From: JANLQX01 sp031418775
GTDB lineage: Bacteria > Actinomycetota > Acidimicrobiia > Acidimicrobiales > JANYDT01
Direction of reading: 5' to 3'
Assembly: GCA_031418775.1 (NCBI GenBank)
Contig: JANOJN010000219.1
Coordinates: 1-64,000, forward strand
DNA: 64,000 bases
Shown here in pieces: positions 1 to 8,317 of the stretch. Each line of letters opens with the position of its first letter. Positions within the stretch are counted from its first letter, which is position 1. The notes below the pieces were generated by a model. It worked only from the letters and a program-made list of their open reading frames with translations. It ran no database searches and had not been told where the DNA came from. Made by a program: the position numbers and the translations under genes.

Positions 1-716
1 GCGGCCAGCGCCGAGTCGTTGCTGAAGACGGTCCCGAACGTGACGTACACGAGTGGAGTCCCGGCGTCGGCGGTCACCCAGGCCGGCAGATGCTCGTCGC
101 CGGACGTGGCTGTGTCGCCGGGGCCGAGGTCCTGGACAGCACCGAGGTGGACGCCGTTCTCGGGCTGCAGGCTCGGCGGGAAGATGTTGACGTAGAGGTT
201 CTCGTAGCACCCGCCGTAGGGCTTGGGCTCGAGTCCCTGTTCCACCCAGAGGTGGGCCACCCGCTCGCCCGCCGCAGCCACCCTCGGGGCCGGCAAGACC
301 GACCCGAACCCGTGGCACACGTTCGGCACGCCCAACGCCGCCGCCGCCAGCGGTCCGGCGAACTCGGCTTGCTCGGCGACCAACAGGTCCGGCTGCCACG
401 CACGCGCCGCCGGCAGAAGGTCGGTGAGCATCGCCTCGGCGCGGACCGTGCCGAACAGGCGCGGGAACATGAAGTCGGCCTTCTCCGCGCCCAGCATCTC
501 GTGGATCTCCGGAAAGCGCCGGATCGCTTTGGCCATTCCCGCACGTTCGTCCAGCCCGGCAGGCGTCGCCTGGAAACCGTCACGCTGGAGTCGCCCGCAC
601 TCCTGCGCTCCCGTGACCCAGAGCACCTCGTCACCGCGCTGGATCAGCGCCTGCGCCAACGGCACCATCGGATGGATGTGGCCGCGGCCCGGACTCGTGC
701 TGAAGAGGACCCTCAT
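1..716 (-). CDS. MGT-family glycosyltransferase (C-terminus beyond left edge)
   Basis: The frame reads from ATG at 716 to the window edge, 238 codons without a stop. The protein starts MRVLFSTSPGRGHIHPMVPL, the GHxxP nucleotide-fold start of UGT/MGT glycosyltransferases (GT1), and near the edge has LVYVTFGTVFSN, the first strand of the C-terminal nucleotide-sugar-binding domain. The family transfers a sugar from a UDP- or dTDP-sugar to a small lipophilic acceptor in the cytoplasm; the acceptor here cannot be told. The PSPG-like donor-binding motif would lie past the edge. A minus-strand amidohydrolase ends 130 bp upstream, so co-transcription is possible but unproven. Family assignment is firm, substrate unknown. 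Confidence 0.85.
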   Translation of the reverse strand, partial: MRVLFSTSPGRGHIHPMVPLAQALIQRGDEVLWVTGAQECGRLQRDGFQATPAGLDERAGMAKAIRRFPEIHEMLGAEKADFMFPRLFGTVRAEAMLTDLLPAARAWQPDLLVAEQAEFAGPLAAAALGVPNVCHGFGSVLPAPRVAAAGERVAHLWVEQGLEPKPYGGCYENLYVNIFPPSLQPENGVHLGAVQDLGPGDTATSGDEHLPAWVTADAGTPLVYVTFGTVFSNDSALA

Positions 717-846
717 GGCTGCAGTGTCGCGCACTTCCGGCCCGCCAGCTCTCGTGCCCGGCGGAACCGAGACGGGCAGCTCCGAGCGCCGTCGGACGGC
801 TCAACCATGACCGGAGCGATGAAACCGCAGCGGCTACATCGGGGAT

Positions 847-1875
847 TCAGAACTTGACATCGAGTCGGTAGATCCGGGCCGCGGTGTCGGCGAAGAGCGC
901 GCGTCGCTCTTTCGCGGTGTGGCCCGCGGTCACGTGCTTGAAGACGTTCCAGAGACTGGCGTACGAACAGCCGCCCGCATCGGCGGGGTAATTGCTCTCG
1001 AACATGCATCGTTCGGGGCTGAACAACTCGATCGCCGAGTCGATGTACGGCCTCCACGCGGTGGCCATCTGTTCGACGGTCGGTGGTGGATCGGCGAGGT
1101 AGGACGGGCGTTGCAGCCCGATCGCGAAGCCTCCGATCTTGGCGGTCACGTTCGGGCACGCGGCCAGCGCTTCGATGCTCGCCCGCCACGTAACGAATCG
1201 TTCGTCTATCCGTTCGGCGTAGGGCCCGAAGCCCAGCGGGTGTCCCACGTGATTCAACACGATCGTCGTCTCCGGAAACGTTCTCGCGAGGTCGATCACG
1301 TCGGGCATCTGAGGTTCGAAGACCAGCGCGTCGAACGTCAGCCCGACTGGCGCCAGATGGGCGAAGCCGACACGGAACGCATCGTCGAGCAGGAGACCGG
1401 ACGGAGTTCGGCCGCCCGGGATCGTCACGGATGGATCGGCGTCCCACGACGCGCTGTGACGGATCCCCCGGAGCCGACCCTCACCGGCAGAACGGTGGGC
1501 CTCGAGCACATCGACCACGCGGTCACCGAGTGTCAGGTCCGCGTGTGCCACGATCCCGGCGAGCGCACCGTCAAGACCTCGCTCGGCGGCGAGCGCGGCG
1601 ATGCCGACGACGTACTCGGTCTCGCCCACCGGCAGCAGTTCGGCGGGCCCATCCTTGCGGTATGCGGTGTGCGCTTCGACGTACACCGTCGCAATCACGT
1701 TGTGCCCGCTGCCGATGTCGGCCGCGAGTTCGTCGAGCCCGTAGAGCGGATACCGCCGGACGTTGTCGAAGAACGGGTGCAGTCCGGCCGGCAACCGGTC
1801 GACCACCGCCCGGTAGTCCCACAGATGGTGGTGCGGATCGATGATCGGCAGCTCGGGATCGATGATCTCTTCCAT
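847..1875 (-). CDS. amidohydrolase family 2 protein (metal-dependent TIM-barrel hydrolase)
   Basis: 342 residues. The N-terminus has the metal-binding strand IIDPHHHLWD, followed by NHVGHP near residue 220 and FESNYPAD near residue 300, the pattern of the amidohydrolase-2 (PF04909) group that includes lactone hydrolases and ACMSD-like decarboxylases. ATG at 1875 is chosen because GGGGAG lies 7 bp upstream; an ATG at 1905 would add ten residues without a better ribosome site. It probably hydrolyses a lactone or decarboxylates a small carboxylic acid in the cytoplasm, but the sequence does not fix the substrate. Confidence 0.85.
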   Translation of the reverse strand: MEEIIDPELPIIDPHHHLWDYRAVVDRLPAGLHPFFDNVRRYPLYGLDELAADIGSGHNVIATVYVEAHTAYRKDGPAELLPVGETEYVVGIAALAAERGLDGALAGIVAHADLTLGDRVVDVLEAHRSAGEGRLRGIRHSASWDADPSVTIPGGRTPSGLLLDDAFRVGFAHLAPVGLTFDALVFEPQMPDVIDLARTFPETTIVLNHVGHPLGFGPYAERIDERFVTWRASIEALAACPNVTAKIGGFAIGLQRPSYLADPPPTVEQMATAWRPYIDSAIELFSPERCMFESNYPADAGGCSYASLWNVFKHVTAGHTAKERRALFADTAARIYRLDVKF

Positions 1876-1967
1876 ACGCGCTCCCCGGTCGGCACTTGTG
1901 TACATGAGCCTTGCACCTAGAGAGGGCCGCGGCGGGGCGCAACGCTGGCTGGCGTGCCACTTCGGGC

Positions 1968-2477
1968 ATGATCGAGCGGATGCTTCGTTGGGGTGTGCCA
2001 ACAGATGGGATCGTGGCAGATGCGGGTGACGACTCCGCCGTACTCGAGCTGTGGAGCACCGACCCGGCGGCGGCACTCGACACGTTCGTCGCTCCGCCCG
2101 ATCGCCTCCTGATCTCCTCGCCGGGAGGACCGATGCTGTGGGCGGCCGGTTCCGCGTCACGGTGGGGACTCCACGTACGACGTGGCGCCGCGCCGACCGT
2201 CGATCCGTCATGGACGGCCGATGGCTGCCGGCGCATCCGCGCCGCCCATCCCGATCACGACGGCTGGTGGACAGCTTGGGCGTTCGCCTTCGCCGAGGCG
2301 TTCGCGGCCGGCGCGCATCCCATCGTCGGTGGCCGATGGGAGCTCCGCCGAGCGGAGGTCACGACCGACTGGGCGGCGCGCCGTCGCCTCGACGGCATGA
2401 GCGTCGACACCGTCGAACTCGACGAAGACCTCCTGGTGCATCTTCGCGGAAGTTCCTGTGACATCGAATGGCGCTGA
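1968..2477 (+). CDS. hypothetical protein, C-terminus inside a quasi-palindrome
   Basis: 169 residues from ATG 1968 (ATG 1980 also possible). I recognise no domain. It is rich in Trp, Ala and Asp, with a WWTAWAFAFAEAFAAG stretch near residue 95 and no signal peptide or membrane helix. The last ten codons lie in the left arm and loop of a large inverted repeat, and the TGA stop sits in that loop. The next ORF continues in the same frame directly after the stop, so this may be the N-terminal part of one interrupted gene rather than a complete protein. Confidence 0.55.
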   Translation: MIERMLRWGVPTDGIVADAGDDSAVLELWSTDPAAALDTFVAPPDRLLISSPGGPMLWAAGSASRWGLHVRRGAAPTVDPSWTADGCRRIRAAHPDHDGWWTAWAFAFAEAFAAGAHPIVGGRWELRRAEVTTDWAARRRLDGMSVDTVELDEDLLVHLRGSSCDIEWR

Positions 2478-2544
2478 TTGGTTGTACTTCAAGCGCATTA
2501 TCCGAAGGATCGATGTAACAGGAACTTCCGACTCAGTGCACCAG
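2433..2544. repeat. 112-bp quasi-palindrome between two same-frame ORFs
   Basis: Bases 2447-2467 pair with 2510-2530 (20 of 21 positions; mismatch 2460/2517). On the same axis, 2433-2440 (CTGGTGCA) pairs with 2537-2544 (TGCACCAG) across a 6x6 internal loop. The 42-nt terminal loop contains the upstream ORF's TGA and a small inner stem GCGCT/AGCGC (2471-2475, 2492-2496). There is no T-run, so it is not a standard terminator. Confidence 0.8.
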
Positions 2545-3032
2545 CCGATGATCCAGCGTGCTTCCTCACGTGGGACATCGGGAGCGCATGGCTCCTGCCC
2601 TTGCGCGCGGTGGTCCCGGCCGACGAGGGCCGGGTGAAATCCGCGGTGAAGCTCGCCGCCGACGGAACGCTTCCGCCCCTTCTGCTGTGGTGGCACTCCG
2701 GGCTCCATGCCCACGTGCTCCTTGACGGCCATGTGCGACTCGCCGCCTGCCGGGCATCAGGAACGCCAATCCGGGCGCTGACGCTCACGGGCGCCCATGT
2801 CGTCGCACCAACCCGTGGGGAGCAGGAAGCCCGCGCCACCCGAGCGGTAGCGATCGAGGCGAACGTGGCCGACCCCGTCCGCCGCAACCGGCTGCTGGCC
2901 GAGCTGCATCGACCGCTCGGGGGCCGCCGCGCCACCACGCGGGCGCGGCTCCTTCCCGGCGGTCTCGAAGCATGGCGCCGGGGTGCTGACCCGACGTGGC
3001 TCGCCGCCGTCGACGGCTGGCTCGCTCGCTGA
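2478..3032 (+). CDS. ParB/sulfiredoxin-like domain protein, start unclear
   Basis: Open frame of 184 codons in the same frame as the preceding ORF, separated from it only by TGA. The segment near residues 60-95, with LPPLLLWWHSG and VLLDGHVRLAACRASG, resembles the ParB-like fold (a strand pair followed by DGHHRL). The only available starts are TTG 2478 or internal GTG codons; none has a ribosome site, and the first ~20 codons lie in the inverted repeat. It is therefore either the C-terminal part of a split gene or a separate gene with an internal start. The ParB-like call is a weak motif match. Confidence 0.5.
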   Translation: MVVLQAHYPKDRCNRNFRLSAPADDPACFLTWDIGSAWLLPLRAVVPADEGRVKSAVKLAADGTLPPLLLWWHSGLHAHVLLDGHVRLAACRASGTPIRALTLTGAHVVAPTRGEQEARATRAVAIEANVADPVRRNRLLAELHRPLGGRRATTRARLLPGGLEAWRRGADPTWLAAVDGWLAR

Positions 3033-3052
3033 CCCCACGGCCCTGCTCCTCC

Positions 3053-3087
3053 GTGCACGGCGTTGCTATCGGAGCAACACCGTGCAC
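3053..3087. terminator. bidirectional hairpin terminator between convergent genes
   Basis: GTGCACGG pairs with CCGTGCAC, then one C/A mismatch, then GTTGCT pairs with AGCAAC around the loop ATCGG. It lies between the stop of the plus-strand ORF at 3032 and the stop of the minus-strand rhodanese at 3102. No T-run follows on either side, so it may act as an RNA-stabilising 3' end. Confidence 0.65.
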
Positions 3088-3101
3088 ACGGCGTGGATCA
3101 G

Positions 3102-3485
3102 TCAGTACGGCGAAGGCATCCGTCCCACGAGCGGAAGCCGGGCCGCGTCCCAGGCGGTGAGGCCACCGTGGAGTTGGGCGACGTCGGTGTAGCCGAGCGT
3201 GCGTAACGAAATGCCGGCCAGGGACGAGCGGGCGCCGTCGCTGCAGTACAGCAGCACCCGAGTTTCCGGTCGAAGTCGGGGATCGTGTGCGGCGTTGGTG
3301 GGGTCGGCGCGGAACTCGAGCAGACCGCGGGGCACGTGGACGGCGTGGGCGATGCTGCCGGACGCGACGCGTTCGTCGGCCTCCCGCAGATCGACGACGA
3401 TGGTGCGCGGGTCGTGCGCCGCGACGGCGAACTCCTCGGGCGTGAGGGAGGCGACCGCCTGCTGGGTGAGAGTGACAGTGCTCAT
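3102..3485 (-). CDS. rhodanese-like sulfurtransferase
   Basis: 127 residues, one rhodanese domain. Cys81 sits in the active loop YCSDGARSS; VDLREADERVASGSI is the conserved strand near residue 31 and LHGGLTAW the C-terminal signature. Single-domain rhodaneses carry a persulfide on that Cys and pass sulfur to cyanide, thiols or partner proteins. The ATG overlaps the stop of the upstream truncated-haemoglobin gene by ATGA, so the two are translationally coupled. A second rhodanese starts divergently at 4028, and the shared promoter region holds phased heptamer repeats. Confidence 0.9.
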   Translation of the reverse strand: MSTVTLTQQAVASLTPEEFAVAAHDPRTIVVDLREADERVASGSIAHAVHVPRGLLEFRADPTNAAHDPRLRPETRVLLYCSDGARSSLAGISLRTLGYTDVAQLHGGLTAWDAARLPLVGRMPSPY

Positions 3486-3880
3486 TTCGCCAGGATCTCC
3501 GACTTCATGCTGTACGCGATGTACAGCAATTCGGCCTGTTCCTGCTGGCCGATGCCGTGCTTCTGCAGCGCGGCGAGGATGTCGTCGAGCACAGCGATGT
3601 ACTCGGCTTCGTTGATTCCCATACCGGCATGTGCGGCGGGCATGGACATGCCGTCGTAGGTCGGGTTCCCGCTCAGACCGGTGGCGAAGAACTCGATCGC
3701 CAACCGGGCCAACTCCGCGGGCGGCTTCTTGGCGTTGCGGAACCGTTCGCCGACGATCGGGTTCTCCATGTGCAGTTGGACCACGTCCGGGACGATCTTC
3801 TCCAGGCCGGCGCGACCGCCGATGCGGTCGAACAGGCTGGCCGGTTCGGTGCCGACGTCGGATTGCTCGGTGATGGTCAT
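3482..3880 (-). CDS. truncated haemoglobin (2-on-2 globin)
   Basis: 132 residues. SLFDRIGGRAGLEKIV is the A/B-helix signature of truncated haemoglobins, and His84 in AHAGMGI is the expected proximal haem ligand. Group I-like globins of this type bind O2 or NO and are often tied to NO detoxification in the cytoplasm. ATG 3880 is the only start that gives the usual family length. It is the first gene of a two-gene unit with the rhodanese, suggesting joint handling of NO and sulfane sulfur; that pairing is inference. The family call is firm, the subgroup less so. Confidence 0.88.
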   Translation of the reverse strand: MTITEQSDVGTEPASLFDRIGGRAGLEKIVPDVVQLHMENPIVGERFRNAKKPPAELARLAIEFFATGLSGNPTYDGMSMPAAHAGMGINEAEYIAVLDDILAALQKHGIGQQEQAELLYIAYSMKSEILAK

Positions 3881-3943
3881 CGTGGCTCCCTTGTGTGGTC
3901 GGCGCAGGCTGCGCCGTTGCGTAGGAGATGGTGCACGCTGTCG

Positions 3944-4005
3944 CGTTCCCAAGACGTTCCCGGTGCCTGGGCGGACGAATGCGACCGGGGAACGGCCCGG
4001 GAACG
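3944..4005. promoter_or_regulatory. phased GGGAACG heptamers, putative SARP operator
   Basis: CGTTCCC occurs at 3944-3950 and 3955-3961, and its complement GGGAACG at 3988-3994 and 3999-4005. Centres are 11, 33 and 11 bp apart, so all four lie on one face of the helix. The site lies 64 bp upstream of the globin ATG (3880) and 23 bp upstream of the rhodanese ATG (4028). Heptameric direct repeats at 11-bp spacing are the known operator form of SARP/BTAD regulators, and such a regulator follows at 4494. Confidence 0.75.
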
Positions 4006-4027
4006 CGCCGACGGTCACGATCGTCGC

Positions 4028-4435
4028 ATGACTGATGATCCGAGGGTCCGGCACATCGACATGCAGGTCCGACTGGCACGCGCCGTCGTCGAGAACCTGC
4101 GACCCGCCGAGCTCGCTTCGGAGTTGGATGAAGGTGACATGGTGCTGCTCGACGTGCGCGAACCTGACGAGCTGGGCAGCGGCACCATCGGGGGTGCCAT
4201 CAACGTTCCCCGGGGCATCGTCGAGCTCGTGGCCGATCCCGATCGGCCCGAGCATCGCCCGGTCCTCGACCCGCGGCGGCGAGTGGTGGTGCTCTGCGAC
4301 ACAGGTGCGCGATCGGCGCTTGTCGTGCATGCCCTGTATGCGTTGGGATACTCCGACGTCGCGCACCTCGACGGTGGACTGGCGGCGTGGGTCACTACCG
4401 GACGCGCATTGGTGCGGCAGTCGGATGTCGGGTGA
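4028..4435 (+). CDS. rhodanese-like sulfurtransferase
   Basis: 135 residues, a single rhodanese domain with Cys90 in the loop LCDTGARSA, LDVREPDELGSGTI near residue 41 and LDGGLAAW near the end. It is related to the rhodanese at 3102-3485 (both have the VPRGxxE segment after the second strand), so the pair probably arose by duplication. ATG 4028 lies just past the heptamer cluster. The SARP-like regulator gene begins 58 bp downstream on the same strand and may be co-transcribed. The physiological sulfur acceptor is unknown. Confidence 0.88.
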   Translation: MTDDPRVRHIDMQVRLARAVVENLRPAELASELDEGDMVLLDVREPDELGSGTIGGAINVPRGIVELVADPDRPEHRPVLDPRRRVVVLCDTGARSALVVHALYALGYSDVAHLDGGLAAWVTTGRALVRQSDVG

Positions 4436-4493
4436 GTTCTTCGCGTGGGTCAGAGTGGAGTGTCGGCGTGATTCGTGAAGAGAAGGAGGGCAG

Positions 4494-7400
4494 ATGCAGA
4501 TGACGGTCAGGAACGTGCACGTCCGCCTCCTCGGCGGTTTCGAGGTGACCGTCGACGAAGAAGTCGCGCTGACGCGGTTTCCCACCCGTCGCGCCGGTGA
4601 GATGGTGCAGCTGCTCGCCCTCGCGCCCGGTCGCCAGCTCGCACGCGATCAGGTCATCGACGCACTCTGGCCGCAGCTCGATTCGTCGGCGGGCGGTGCC
4701 AACCTTCGCAAGGCTGCTCACCACGCTCGCCAGGCGCTGGGGCACCCGGAAGCCGTCGTCCTCCAGCAACAGAACGTTGCGCTGTTTCCTAGCGTGTCTC
4801 TGCGCACTGACGTCGATGAGTTCTTGGAGGCTGCCGATGCGGCGCTCGCCGGCGGGGATCCGGGCACTGCGCGCGAGGCGGCGCTTCTGTACTCCGGTGA
4901 GTTACTGCCGGGCGCCCGCTACGAACCGTGGGCAGACGAGCCGAGGCGTCTGCTGGCGGCCCGGTACCTGGGTCTGCTGCGCGTCGGTGGCCAATGGGAC
5001 CGCGTGCTCGAGTTGGACCCGCTTGACGAGGCGGCGGCTCGTGAGGTCATGCGAGCGGCGCTCGACGACGGGCGGCGTCATCGCGCGATCGCCGTGTACG
5101 GACGGCTGCGCGCCGCACTGTCGATCGAGCTCGGGGTACTCCCGCAACCGGCGACCGAGGAGCTGTACGCCGGAGCGCTCGAAGGCCTCGTCCCCGTCGC
5201 GCCGTCCTTCGTCGGTCGCGAGCAGCAGTTGGCGACGGTCGATGCGTTGGTGCGCCGGTCGACGGAAAGCGCGCTGGTGTTGGTGCGTGGACCGTCCGGC
5301 ATCGGCAAGTCGGCGTTCACCGGCGCCCTCGTCAAACGAGCACGAGCCGGAGGGGGCGTTGCCGCGCTGGTCCTCGCCGACGAGCCCGACGATGCGTTCG
5401 CCACGCTTTCCTCGGTCGTGGAAGAGATGCTGCTCCGCTACCCGTCGATGTCGGATCGCTTGAACGACCGAACGCGCGCGGTTCTCGCTCGCTTGACCCC
5501 TGTTGCCCAACCACCCGACGCCGCCGACGGGTCCTTCACCCGGCATCAGATGTTGGGGGCCATGCAGCAGATGGTCGTGGCTGCGGGGAAGCGGGTGGTG
5601 ATCGTGGTCGACGATGCGCACCGTGCCGATGACAGCTCGCTCGAAGTGCTGGCGCAGCTGACCGAGCGCGCCGAGGGCGGACCCGTCGTCGTCTTCTCTT
5701 TCCGCACGGAGGCCGCAGGTCCGGGGGTGCAGCGAGCGATCGCGCGTGCGGCGCGTCATAGCTTGCCGACGACTATCGACCTGGGGCCGTTGGACGGCGA
5801 TGCCCTCAGGTCGCTCGCGATCTCACTCGGTGCACCGGCTGATGACGACGCCATCGCCGTACTCGCCGCCGTATCGGAGGGCAACGCGTTCTTCGCGACC
5901 GAGCTGTGTCGGGCAGGTCACCGCGAAGGTGAGCTGCACGCGTCACTTGCCGAGGCAATCGGTCGCCGCTTCCTCGACTTCGACGACGATGTCGCCGCCT
6001 GGCTCCGGCGGCTCTCGCTCATCAGCGGCCCGCTCGATCTCGCCTCGGTCGTTGCCATGACCGGTTGCACCGACGATGAACTCACCCGACTGCTCGACGC
6101 CGCGATGGCCGCCGACGTGCTGGTCGCGCACCAGGGCCAGTACCGTTTTCGCCACGAGCTCGTGCGGCGCACCCTGTCGGATCAGCTTGCTCCGCATCAC
6201 GCAGTCGCCGTGCATCGGGACGCAGCCCGTCGGCTGGCTGAGCTCGGCGCCCGTCCGGGCGCCGTGGCGTACCACTGGCTTGAAGGTGGTCGGCCGGACC
6301 GTGCCGCGGAATGGTTGTTGCGCGCCGCGGATGACGCAGTCGGTCTCGGTGGTTATCCGGCTGCCGTGACGCACCTCGACCGTTTGCTCGAGCACGATCC
6401 GCATCACGTCGAGGCACTGCGTCGGCGCGCCGGAGCCCTCGACGCGATGGGCGACCCTCGCGCCATCGCGGCGTACGACGACGCGGCCCGTGTCGCGTCG
6501 CCGGAGGAAGTGCACGAGCTGCGGCCACTTCAAGCGCTGGCCATGGTGAAGCTCGGCGACCCTGCTGGTGGTATTCGGGTCGTCGAGGGGGCGGAACCGA
6601 AACGGCTCGAGTCGCAACTGGCCAAGGCGTTGGCGTATTGCGGAGCCGGCTTGATGGGACACGCCGACCCGGCGATCGGTGCCCGGCTCGCGGCCGAAGG
6701 TCGCCAACTCGCGCTCCGCGCCGGCGACCCGGCGGCGATCGTCGTTGCGTCGTGGGCCCAGGCCGGTGCCGCCCATGCGCAGGGCGAGTTGCGCACCAGC
6801 CTCAGCACCGATCTGCACGACACCGGTTCTCTGCCGCTCTTGGCGGCATCGGTGTTCGATGGTCAGCTGTGCATCACTCAGCGGCTGCTCTACGGTTCCC
6901 GGCCGTATGAGGACGTGATCCGCTGGACCGATTCGTTCGCTAAAGAGGCCGAGCGGCTTGGCGCGGCTCGAGGTCATGCCTTCGCGGTGACATTGCGCGG
7001 TGAAGCCCAACTCCTTTCTGGTCATCTCGACGGCGCCGACCGCGACCTGCGGCGCGGACGGGAGATGCACCACACGATGGGTGCCGGTACGGGTGAGGCG
7101 TTCTCGTTGCAACGTCTCGCCGAGTTGGCCGCGGTGCGCGGCGATGTGCGGGGCGCCCATCGTCTGTTGGACGAGTCGTTGGCCGTCGCCCGCGAGAGCG
7201 ACGTGGGGTTTCATCTCCTCGACCGCATCTACGGAACCCGCATCACACTTGCCGCGGATCCGTCGGCGGCCCTTGCGGCGGTGGACGAGGCGGAGGAGTT
7301 GGTATGCGGCCCGCTCGAGACATGCCCCGGTTGCCGGATCACCCTTGCGGTGCCGGCCGCGATCGCGCTGGCGCGGGCGGGCGAATTGGATCGGCTGGTG

Positions 7401-7619
7401 GCGTACGAGGCGTCGTGTCAGTGGCTCGCCGAAGTCGTCATGCAGCTACCCGCCTGGTACGCCGCTCTCGACGAAGTCCGCGGCCACCGTTGCCACGCCC
7501 AGGGCGATCTGGTTGCGGCCCGGGCTCACTTCGGCGAGGCGTTGCGCGGGTTTCGCGCCGCCGGTCAGCCCTACGACGTCGTCCGTTGTGCGGCGGAACT
7601 CGCGGTGTTGGCGACGTGA
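4494..7619 (+). CDS. BTAD/SARP-family regulator with ATPase and TPR-like domains
   Basis: 1041 residues, the large AfsR-like architecture. Residues ~5-85 form an OmpR-type winged helix (VRLLGGFEVTVDEE; DQVIDALWPQ), ~95-230 the bacterial transcriptional activator domain, ~235-500 an AAA-type ATPase with Walker A GPSGIGKSAF near 266 and Walker B VVIVVDDAHRAD near 368, and the rest is helical, TPR-like repeats. GAAGGAGGG just upstream of ATG 4494 is a strong ribosome site. Such proteins activate promoters through heptameric direct repeats, using nucleotide binding as a switch. The phased heptamers at 3944-4005 make the flanking globin/rhodanese operons its likely targets (inference). Confidence 0.9.
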   Translation: MQMTVRNVHVRLLGGFEVTVDEEVALTRFPTRRAGEMVQLLALAPGRQLARDQVIDALWPQLDSSAGGANLRKAAHHARQALGHPEAVVLQQQNVALFPSVSLRTDVDEFLEAADAALAGGDPGTAREAALLYSGELLPGARYEPWADEPRRLLAARYLGLLRVGGQWDRVLELDPLDEAAAREVMRAALDDGRRHRAIAVYGRLRAALSIELGVLPQPATEELYAGALEGLVPVAPSFVGREQQLATVDALVRRSTESALVLVRGPSGIGKSAFTGALVKRARAGGGVAALVLADEPDDAFATLSSVVEEMLLRYPSMSDRLNDRTRAVLARLTPVAQPPDAADGSFTRHQMLGAMQQMVVAAGKRVVIVVDDAHRADDSSLEVLAQLTERAEGGPVVVFSFRTEAAGPGVQRAIARAARHSLPTTIDLGPLDGDALRSLAISLGAPADDDAIAVLAAVSEGNAFFATELCRAGHREGELHASLAEAIGRRFLDFDDDVAAWLRRLSLISGPLDLASVVAMTGCTDDELTRLLDAAMAADVLVAHQGQYRFRHELVRRTLSDQLAPHHAVAVHRDAARRLAELGARPGAVAYHWLEGGRPDRAAEWLLRAADDAVGLGGYPAAVTHLDRLLEHDPHHVEALRRRAGALDAMGDPRAIAAYDDAARVASPEEVHELRPLQALAMVKLGDPAGGIRVVEGAEPKRLESQLAKALAYCGAGLMGHADPAIGARLAAEGRQLALRAGDPAAIVVASWAQAGAAHAQGELRTSLSTDLHDTGSLPLLAASVFDGQLCITQRLLYGSRPYEDVIRWTDSFAKEAERLGAARGHAFAVTLRGEAQLLSGHLDGADRDLRRGREMHHTMGAGTGEAFSLQRLAELAAVRGDVRGAHRLLDESLAVARESDVGFHLLDRIYGTRITLAADPSAALAAVDEAEELVCGPLETCPGCRITLAVPAAIALARAGELDRLVAYEASCQWLAEVVMQLPAWYAALDEVRGHRCHAQGDLVAARAHFGEALRGFRAAGQPYDVVRCAAELAVLAT

Positions 7620-7632
7620 GGCGGAGCACGCG

Positions 7633-8317
7633 TCAGGATTCTTGAGATGCTCCGGGCAGTACGAGTCCGCTTTCATACGCGGCCACGACGGCTTGGGCCC
7701 GGTCGCGAATCGCGAGCTTCGCGAACAGATGCCCGATGTGTGTCTTGACGGTTGCTTCGCCGACGTGGAGCGTGTCAGCGATCTCCGCGTTGTTACGTCC
7801 GGTCGCGATCAGACTGAGGACGTCTCGTTCACGGTCGGTCAAGGAGATGAGGCATTCCTGAGCGGCCCGCCCATCTCGGGCAGTGAGTGCGATCGTCGTG
7901 AGAAGTCTTCCGAGTAGCCGCGGTGCGATGACTGCGTCGCCCTCGGCCGCAAGCCTCACTGCTCGGAGTAGATCGTCACCGTCGCCGTCTTTGAGGAGAA
8001 ACCCGCAGGCGCCGGCTCGGATCGCGTCGATCACGTAGGCGTCGTGGTAAGGTGGTCAGGATGATGACGGCGACGTCGGGGAGTTCGGCGCGGATTCGTT
8101 GGGTCGCAGCGATCCCATCGACGAGCGGCATATGGATGTCCATCAGTACGACGTGGGGACTCGCATGATGTGCGAGTTCGATCGCCTCGTGCCCGTTCGC
8201 GGCCTCGGCGACGACCACCACGTCCTGGGCGAAGCTCAGAAGCGCACGGATGCCTTGGCGGACCATGGTCTGATCGTCGGCGAGGAGCACCCGGATTGAG
8301 GTTTCGATCCTGGTCAT
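7633..8317 (-). pseudogene. NarL/LuxR-type response regulator, frameshifted
   Basis: ATG 8317 opens a receiver domain (VLLADDQTMVRQG; phospho-acceptor Asp60 in LMDIHMP) that loses frame after VAVIILTT at about 8049 and would stop at 7976. In another frame the protein resumes with HDAYVIDAIRAGACGFLLKD and ends in a LuxR-type helix-turn-helix (LTDRERDVLSLIATGRNNAEIAD). The family normally reads ILTTFDDDxYV here, which fits loss of two bases or gain of one. The frame-corrected protein is about 227 residues, normal for the family. The upstream kinase is also frameshifted, so this is either true decay or local sequence error. Confidence 0.8.

Noticed and set aside
2475..2477. TGA readthrough or selenocysteine between the two same-frame ORFs
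   Set aside because: No Cys-aligned position or known SECIS-like context; the hairpin is placed around, not just after, the codon and its loop is too large. A broken gene is simpler.
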